64,000 bases of DNA from Spirosoma arboris (GTDB lineage: Bacteria > Bacteroidota > Bacteroidia > Cytophagales > Spirosomataceae), in contig NZ_WPIN01000015.1 in NCBI RefSeq assembly GCF_009754945.1, positions 124,001 through 188,000 of the forward strand, in the 5' to 3' direction. The notes beneath the pieces are model-generated. The model ran no database searches. It saw nothing but the letters and a program-made list of their open reading frames with translations, and was not told where the DNA came from. The translations under genes were made by a program, and so were the position numbers. Shown here piece by piece: positions 59,133 through 64,000 of this stretch. Positions within the stretch are counted from its first letter, which is position 1; every line of letters starts with the position of its first letter.

Positions 59133-59852
59133 TTAATTGAGAGTAAATTGGGACTTCATTCGCTCGGCAAATCCTTTGTAGTCCGGCTCAGTGTCTTTCG
59201 GCGGCTGAGTGGTGCGTTTGTGTTTTTCCAGGAGCTTGCCTAACTCATCGTACTTGGATTGAAAAAATTCATAGGTGGAATCCTGCCAGTTATCCCGGTG
59301 CAGGATCGATTCGAGATGCTTATAAAGCGCTTTGGCATCCTCCTCATCCAACTCATTGTCATCAAACTGACCTTTGAGTCCGGTCATTGGCGTGAGCGGA
59401 TTTGCTCCATAGCCGGTTAGCGTAGATCCTTCATACAGCATCACCTCAGAGAGCATATTGCCGTCTGCTGTTTTTTGCTCATTTACCGTTTTGTAGCCAA
59501 TGGAATGCTCAAGGCCATATTTGTTAACAAAACAGGCAATCACTAAATCAGAATCAGGAATAAAAACGCCCTCGTGGTTTTTGAGGAGTTGAGACTTGTA
59601 ACCCAGACCTGTATTGTCTTCGTATAGATCCTGAAAGACACCAAGTGGACTTTTGAAGCTGTGATTAAGCAGGTGCTTGATGCGGCCTGAACCTTTAGGA
59701 CCACCTTCGGAAACGGTCTTGACGAAGGTTTTTCCCTTGACCGTAAAATCCCCATCAGAATCTTTGTTGTACCAATGTGACAGGTAGCCAGTCGTGACAC
59801 CAGTAACGGTGTCAATATCCTTAACACTAATGTTTAGGTTCTTAAACTTCAC
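59133..59852 (-). CDS. HK97 family prohead protease
   Basis: 239 residues, cleaves the capsid delta domain during maturation. Family motifs: catalytic His region KHLLNHSFKSPLGVF, Ser in EHSIGYKT, and MLYEGSTLTGYGANPLTP. The C-terminal 60 residues are charged and helical and probably act in scaffolding. The start is GTG 59852, which lies within an inverted repeat (59845-59890). Directly upstream of the capsid gene as in HK97. Confidence 0.88.
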   Translation of the reverse strand: MKFKNLNISVKDIDTVTGVTTGYLSHWYNKDSDGDFTVKGKTFVKTVSEGGPKGSGRIKHLLNHSFKSPLGVFQDLYEDNTGLGYKSQLLKNHEGVFIPDSDLVIACFVNKYGLEHSIGYKTVNEQKTADGNMLSEVMLYEGSTLTGYGANPLTPMTGLKGQFDDNELDEEDAKALYKHLESILHRDNWQDSTYEFFQSKYDELGKLLEKHKRTTQPPKDTEPDYKGFAERMKSQFTLN

Positions 59853-59890
59853 AGCAGTTACGGAGGGTACGAAATGATGGCTGTGAAGTT
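59845..59890. repeat. 11-bp inverted repeat over the protease start codon
   Basis: AACTTCACAGC (59845-59855) pairs with GCTGTGAAGTT (59880-59890), with a 24-base loop. On the - strand mRNA the GTG start codon and the next codons would be in a stem, perhaps limiting translation of the protease. Confidence 0.4.
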
Positions 59891-60037
59891 CAGAGATGAA
59901 CTAACGGTTATCTATAAACGCGTGTTAATGATGGAGAAATATTTTTTTTGTTTCGCAGTCTGTGCCGCTGACTTGTAGTGATTTTCTAATTCTATTTGCC
60001 AACTTTACGCCTGGCGGAAATTCCAGATTCTAATTGT

Positions 60038-60529
60038 ATGTTTACATCTATCCAGCCAATTCGAAAGCTTTTAGTATTGATGTACCTGTTTGGCTGGGCG
60101 TTTATCGGTTGTCAGTCAAAACCAGATCCTGAGCCTGATTACGTGAGCGCACTCGTGGGTACCTACAAAGTAAAAAAGTGGGTATTTAACTGGAAAACTT
60201 ATTCCGATACGACTTATGCCCCTTACGTAGCGGGTCGAATCTTCGTTGAACGGGCGGCAACAGATGATAAAAAAATCGGGATTGACTCATTCTTGAAACA
60301 GATCGATAAATCAACACCCATTACTGATTCCGACCTGGAAAATGACTTTCTATATCAAACTGCCCATTTTAACCCACAGAAAAATCTTTTCACGGTTAAT
60401 TCAAAAAATGGCATTATTACGTTTGCTAATAGTTTTGCCTCAGGGACCTATACTAAGGATACCTTAATCTATATCTATACGACCCCGGGGGATCCCCCGG
60501 CCCAGTATATTATAACAGCCGTAAAATAG
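60038..60529 (+). CDS. Lipoprotein, prophage cargo (second copy type)
   Basis: 163 residues with a long lipoprotein signal (LLVLMYLFGWAFIGCQS, lipobox Cys), then KPDPEPDYVSALVGTYKVKKW and a beta-rich body; YTTPGDPPAQYIITAV at the C-terminus. It looks like a single lipocalin-like domain (GTYKVKKW start, repeated strands), but no family is claimed. A second internal ATG (60080) would still keep part of the signal. Like the gene at 46341 it stands on the + strand between head genes and may alter surface properties or block superinfection. Confidence 0.65.
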   Translation: MFTSIQPIRKLLVLMYLFGWAFIGCQSKPDPEPDYVSALVGTYKVKKWVFNWKTYSDTTYAPYVAGRIFVERAATDDKKIGIDSFLKQIDKSTPITDSDLENDFLYQTAHFNPQKNLFTVNSKNGIITFANSFASGTYTKDTLIYIYTTPGDPPAQYIITAVK

Positions 60530-60531
60530 CG

Positions 60532-60792
60532 CTACGACTCCTGGGAATAATGCCGGGAACGGGCAGAATAAAACACTTCCCGATCTTTAAAACGTCGACC
60601 ACGATTTAGCAGGCTAGTATAAAGTTGCTCCGTGGATTCATAGGCAGCACCCATGTATTGCTTTTCACCGCCGAGTTGCTGCCATTTCTCTTCAAATACT
60701 TGAATGAAACCAGCTACCGTCTGAAAGGAAAGACAGAAATCGACCAGCTCACGGGCAGTCGTGTCCAGGGGAAGAATCGGAATGCAAATCAT
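60532..60792 (-). CDS. Small phage protein, paralog of the protein at 54188
   Basis: 86 residues; the C-terminal GAAYESTEQLYTSLLNRGRRF-KDREVFY matches the other copy, as does a Leu-rich helical middle. ATG 60792 is preceded by CCGTAACTTG. The gene lies between the prohead protease and the minor head protein genes, so the two copies bracket the head-tail structural block. Role unknown. Confidence 0.6.
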   Translation of the reverse strand: MICIPILPLDTTARELVDFCLSFQTVAGFIQVFEEKWQQLGGEKQYMGAAYESTEQLYTSLLNRGRRFKDREVFYSARSRHYSQES

Positions 60793-61084
60793 CAAGTTAC
60801 GGGTGTTGTACTGGCTTGAAGTTACAGAATCCCAACAAGTGTTAATAGGTAGAAATCGCTAATCTTTCAGAACGGGGCATTAAATGACTAATAGACAGAT
60901 ACTTCATATAAATTACTATCACAAAAAAAAAGGTGTTTTTCCCGTTGTGGAAGAACGAAAAAAAACAGTATTTGCTAGTCGCCATTCATTGGTAGTAAAT
61001 AAATCTATCTTATCAAAGGACATAATTTAAGGGCGTGAAGTTGTTTGGCTTAATGAACTTAATCGATAGTAAAAATTATTGTTT
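60793..61084. other. Intergenic region before the NACHT gene
   Basis: 292 bases, very AT-rich (A-runs near 60920-60970). It contains the CCGTAAC motif at its left end, but no consensus promoter or gene could be identified. Confidence 0.4.
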
Positions 61085-62995
61085 ATGGATTCAATATTGA
61101 GTATTATTAAATCATTAGATTATAAAGGTATAATTGCTGAATATGTACTTCATAATTTAGCTGATATAGCATTTAAAAAGGTTAAAGATTTTATAGATGA
61201 TGAAAATGAGTTGCTTAGACGCAGCGGTTCAGACCTTGTATTTAGTTTAGAGTCAAGCGAAGAAACTATTATAAAACAGATTGTATTCAATGTAAAAAAA
61301 GCTAATAATTGGTGTAATAATGTTTCTTTTAAAGATGCCCCAGAATCAAAATCTTTAAATCAAGTTTATGTTGGTTTAGATTATTATGTTTCTCCAAAAA
61401 GATTAAGGATTGAGAATTTAGAAGACTCGAAGCTGCCTTTTAATTCTCTTTTAGAGAATATTAAATATAATACTGTAGTACTTGGAGGTCCAGGCGCGGG
61501 AAAAACTACATTAATGAAATTTTTGTGCTATAGAGTTTTGAATGAAAAACTGTATGAAAATATATTTACATGCCCAGTTGTTATAAGATTTAGAGAGCTT
61601 AGAATACCTAAAAAAATATCCGACATAAATGATTATAATTTATATTCTATTCTGAAAAATGAGTTGGGTATAATTGTGAATAGTGAAAATAGTTTCAGTG
61701 TGAATCAAAGTGTATTCGACAGTAAATATCGGCAAATTTTGAAAAGAATAATTGTTGATTTTATAGAAGAAGCAAAGCTGTTAATTATTTTAGATGGATA
61801 CGATGAAATTCCCAATCCTAAAGTTAAGCAGATTATAAAAAAAGATTTAGAAGAATTGTCTCTTAGTTTAGATAATTCAAAGTTTGTACTTACTTCTAGA
61901 ACTGGCGATTTTGACATAAATATAAGTAACTCTGCAACATATGAAGTTTGCTCTCTTTCGAAGGATCAGATTAAATTATTTGCAGAACGTTGGCTAATTG
62001 ACAAGCAAGAGGCAGAAGATCTATATAGTCAAATCATGGGGTCCCCATTTTTCGATACAGTTATTCGACCCCTTACTCTTGCGCACTTATGTGCTATCTA
62101 TGAGCGGTATAAAAAAATACCAGCAAAGCCTAAATCCGTATACAATAGGGTAGTTCAATTATTATTAGAAGACTGGGACTCACAAAGAGATATTGAAAGA
62201 ATTTCGAGCTATGCTTCATTCGAAGTTGATAGGAAAATAGAATTTTTGTCCAAGTTATCTTATATTTTAACCACTAGATTCAATACCGCTATTTTTAATA
62301 GATATGATTTAGAAAGTGCTTATAGGGCTATATGCCAAGACTTTAATTTGCCGGTTTCGCAAATGAGAAAAGTTATTAATGAGATAGAAAGTCACAATGG
62401 ATTATTTATACAATCTGGAATAGAGTCATATGAATTTGCTCATAAATCAATCCAAGAATTTTTGGCTGCTAAATATATTGTAGGTTTGCCTGAAATTCCA
62501 TCAAATTTTGATTTATTGAAAAATATTGCTAATGAAATTGCAATTGCGGTTGCAATTTCATCTGATCCGAATATGTATCTAGGTGTACTTTTATTACATA
62601 AGATTAAAAAGCCCTCCTATTCTCCCGTATTTTTTAAGATTCTTTTTTCAAGACTATTAATTGAGAAGCCTGACTATAATGATAAGCCTATTTTTTTTGT
62701 TGCATTGGCTAATATTCATTTTATAATAAACAGTTCAGAAAATTTGCAAAAATTTAATCCTTTTGAATTAGAAGATATTAATAGCTTGATTTTTAACTTA
62801 TTAGAAGAGGTTGTTGTGAAAAAATCCATAAAAAGATTTTCTAAATTATACAAATATACTGGTGTAGGATCGAGTTATGATACTTTTATATATTCATTCG
62901 CTGGAAAAAATGTTTCATTAGGCGAAAGAAATTATCTACCCTACTCACTTTTAGTGAACGAAGTATCTTATAAATATATAAATGCGCATAATTGA
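61085..62995 (+). CDS. NACHT-domain STAND NTPase, putative prophage-encoded defence protein
   Basis: 636 residues, AT-rich coding. A helical N-terminus (about 1-90, unrecognised, the probable effector) leads to a NACHT NTPase: Walker A GGPGAGKTTLM (about 134-144), sensor-like VVIRFRELR, Walker B LLIILDGYDEI (about 232-242), FVLTSRTGDF, RPLTLAHLCAIYERY and a winged-helix part ending FAHKSIQEFLAAKYI. The C-terminal 150 residues are helical sensor material. The domain order resembles bacterial antiphage bNACHT proteins. ATG 61085 is preferred over a TTG at 61079. It is on the strand opposite to the head genes and lies between two of them. Confidence 0.85.
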   Translation: MDSILSIIKSLDYKGIIAEYVLHNLADIAFKKVKDFIDDENELLRRSGSDLVFSLESSEETIIKQIVFNVKKANNWCNNVSFKDAPESKSLNQVYVGLDYYVSPKRLRIENLEDSKLPFNSLLENIKYNTVVLGGPGAGKTTLMKFLCYRVLNEKLYENIFTCPVVIRFRELRIPKKISDINDYNLYSILKNELGIIVNSENSFSVNQSVFDSKYRQILKRIIVDFIEEAKLLIILDGYDEIPNPKVKQIIKKDLEELSLSLDNSKFVLTSRTGDFDINISNSATYEVCSLSKDQIKLFAERWLIDKQEAEDLYSQIMGSPFFDTVIRPLTLAHLCAIYERYKKIPAKPKSVYNRVVQLLLEDWDSQRDIERISSYASFEVDRKIEFLSKLSYILTTRFNTAIFNRYDLESAYRAICQDFNLPVSQMRKVINEIESHNGLFIQSGIESYEFAHKSIQEFLAAKYIVGLPEIPSNFDLLKNIANEIAIAVAISSDPNMYLGVLLLHKIKKPSYSPVFFKILFSRLLIEKPDYNDKPIFFVALANIHFIINSSENLQKFNPFELEDINSLIFNLLEEVVVKKSIKRFSKLYKYTGVGSSYDTFIYSFAGKNVSLGERNYLPYSLLVNEVSYKYINAHN

Positions 62996-63126
62996 TCTTG
63001 AAAATTGAAACTTAACCTTATTTTACTGATACCGTATGTTCTATGAGTTACGGATAATAAAAGATAATTTAGGAGTGTAAATAGGGCCATATTTAAGGTC
63101 CTTACCTATGCTGAATCTATCCCTAT

Positions 63127-63915
63127 TTACACGGGGATATATGTCACACAGCAGCGACAATTGCAGCATTCTTTTGCTCCTCCTGCTGGATCACCTGGAA
63201 ACTTCATTTTTACGCCACCTACAACGAAATAACTATCTTTTGGGACAGGTTTTTTGCCAATCATCTGCCTATGATGTTCCCGCGTACGAGTATCCGCTGT
63301 GGCAATCCAGACTTTGTTCAACTGAAGGCTAGTAGACATAGCGCCTGCCTCATGGCCAAGTGAAGCCACGCGCGTTGTTTCTGTTCGGGCAATGAGTCTA
63401 GAGCGGGTTCGGACACCTTTACCACCCAACACAGTACTGATTCGTCTGGCCGCTTCCCGATTATCCACGTTTTCAGCATTGGCCTGGACTAGTACACGCC
63501 GGATCTGATTGCGCGTGGTTTCGGCAATCTGGGTAATGCGTGAGGCCGTATCTGCTTGAGATAATAGGCGAGTTGTGGTATTCTGCCAGACCCGCGAAAA
63601 GAAACCAACGTCGGCGGTAATGGTGCGACCAGTGCGTTGGGGGATTAATTCGCGTAAACGTTCAAATTCTCGTTTGGCTGCTTCGGGGAGTGTATGCTGA
63701 TAGATGCGTGTTAGTAGTTCACGAACAGAGCCAATCTGAACCAGGTCATTGATGTTGAAGATAGTCCCAGTAAGGCCAATGCGCTCCAGCATGGCCAGTA
63801 AGTTTTCCTTAATGCCTGATAGCCATTCCTGAACAAGCCGATACGCCCGCCGTTCATGGCGTTTGTACCAGCGCAGGAAGGCTAGGGCGTAGCGACGTTG
63901 TTCCTGTAAGTTCAT
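63127..63915 (-). CDS. Phage minor head protein (Mu gpF / SPP1 gp7-like)
   Basis: 262 residues. Long helical N-terminus (RWYKRHERRAYRLVQEWL, LVQIGSVRELLTRIYQ); the C-terminal Mu F domain is clear: RSRLIARTETTRVASLGHEA, TADTRTREHHRQMIGK, VGGVKMKFPGDPAGGAKECC and NCRCCVTYIPV with its Cys cluster. Such proteins bind the portal and are packaged in the head. It overlaps the upstream gene by four bases (ATGA). Confidence 0.88.
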   Translation of the reverse strand: MNLQEQRRYALAFLRWYKRHERRAYRLVQEWLSGIKENLLAMLERIGLTGTIFNINDLVQIGSVRELLTRIYQHTLPEAAKREFERLRELIPQRTGRTITADVGFFSRVWQNTTTRLLSQADTASRITQIAETTRNQIRRVLVQANAENVDNREAARRISTVLGGKGVRTRSRLIARTETTRVASLGHEAGAMSTSLQLNKVWIATADTRTREHHRQMIGKKPVPKDSYFVVGGVKMKFPGDPAGGAKECCNCRCCVTYIPV

Positions 63916-64000
63916 TTTCTAGGATTTGTACCACAACACATCAGCGCACGACTAGCCGCCCGGTCAGGATTAATCCGACGGTGCAACACTTTTACCGCCT
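63912..64000 (-). CDS. C-terminal end of an upstream phage gene (partial)
   Basis: An open frame enters from the right edge and ends at TGA 63914-63912, overlapping the ATG of the minor head gene by four bases as in the other late gene pairs. The last 28 residues read AVKVLHRRINPDRAASRALM and so on. In the expected gene order this could be a portal or head protein, but too little is visible to say. Confidence 0.55.
   Translation of the reverse strand, partial: AVKVLHRRINPDRAASRALMCCGTNPRK

Larger units (their letters stand above)
25700..64000. mobile_element. Integrated siphovirus-like prophage (right end beyond window)
   Basis: A tyrosine integrase at the left is followed by a complete lysis, tail and most of a head module on the - strand (lysozyme to minor head protein), interspersed with + strand cargo genes. 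Tape measure, tail tube, G/GT chaperones, HK97-fold capsid and prohead protease define a long non-contractile-tail phage. Terminase and portal are not in the window, and no attachment-site pair can be checked without the right end. The left boundary must lie between the CPBP gene start (25529) and the integrase (25719). Confidence 0.93.

Noticed and set aside
60485..60500. 16-bp GC-rich palindrome CCGGGGGATCCCCCGG as a terminator
   Set aside because: It is inside the lipoprotein coding frame and has no T-run.
1..64000. CRISPR arrays, tRNA and rRNA genes
   Set aside because: No regularly spaced direct repeats, cloverleaf-like sequences or rRNA segments were recognised while reading the window; a dedicated tRNA scan was not possible.

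Overview
The window looks like a chromosome segment of a Cytophagales bacterium (Bacteroidota, probably Spirosoma or a relative) carrying most of an integrated long-tailed phage. Three observations support this. There are Bacteroidota-type promoters (TTTG, about 19 bases, TAnnTTTG). Many host proteins are of types usual in that group (type II plus type III glutamine synthetase, DUF2007 protein, membrane-anchored AraC regulator, REP-associated transposase). Secreted proteins repeatedly end their signal peptides in A-Q. The assignment is inference from gene content; no rRNA or tRNA gene was seen.

Bases 1-25,530 are ordinary chromosome: the end of a MarC-like membrane protein, glutamine synthetases GSII and GSIII in tandem, an M28 membrane peptidase, an SDR enzyme, an NTP pyrophosphohydrolase, peptidase T, RNase H1, TrmN6, a polyprenyl-phosphate-type glycosyltransferase, inorganic pyrophosphatase, SppA, a membrane AraC regulator, an acyltransferase, a PQQ-type dehydrogenase, biotin synthase, a RAYT transposase between two 40-bp-arm hairpins, a lipoprotein, LpxH, a CarboxypepD_reg protein, and a CPBP protease-DUF2007-CdsA operon. 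Gene junctions often hold long, nearly perfect inverted repeats.

Bases of about 25,700-64,000 are a prophage that runs off the right edge. The integrase is at the left on the + strand. Virion and lysis genes run leftward on the - strand: minor head protein, prohead protease, HK97-type major capsid, connector, closure, gp10-like, tail terminator, tail tube, tail chaperones G/GT with a -1 frameshift, then (after a break) tape measure, tail tip, several large secreted-looking tail proteins, a holin candidate, spanin-like protein and GH24 lysozyme. Terminase and portal must lie beyond 64,000.

Every + strand gene inside the prophage apart from the integrase looks like cargo: a DUF2971-like protein, an O-acyltransferase, two lipoproteins, a low-GC island between the tail chaperone and tape-measure genes (ART-like protein, unknown protein, YbjN-like protein, two more), and a NACHT STAND NTPase wedged into the head genes. 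Several are closed off by perfect hairpin terminators. The - strand segment 46,768-50,426 holds an Xre regulator, three consecutive LexA/S24-like proteins without HTH domains behind a strong promoter with operator-like palindromes, an HNH nuclease and a LAGLIDADG nuclease flanked by HTH repeats. The most promising undescribed material is the 50,702-52,211 cassette, the prophage-borne NACHT protein, the S24-like trio, and the Sec-type signal peptides on tail proteins and even the major capsid protein.
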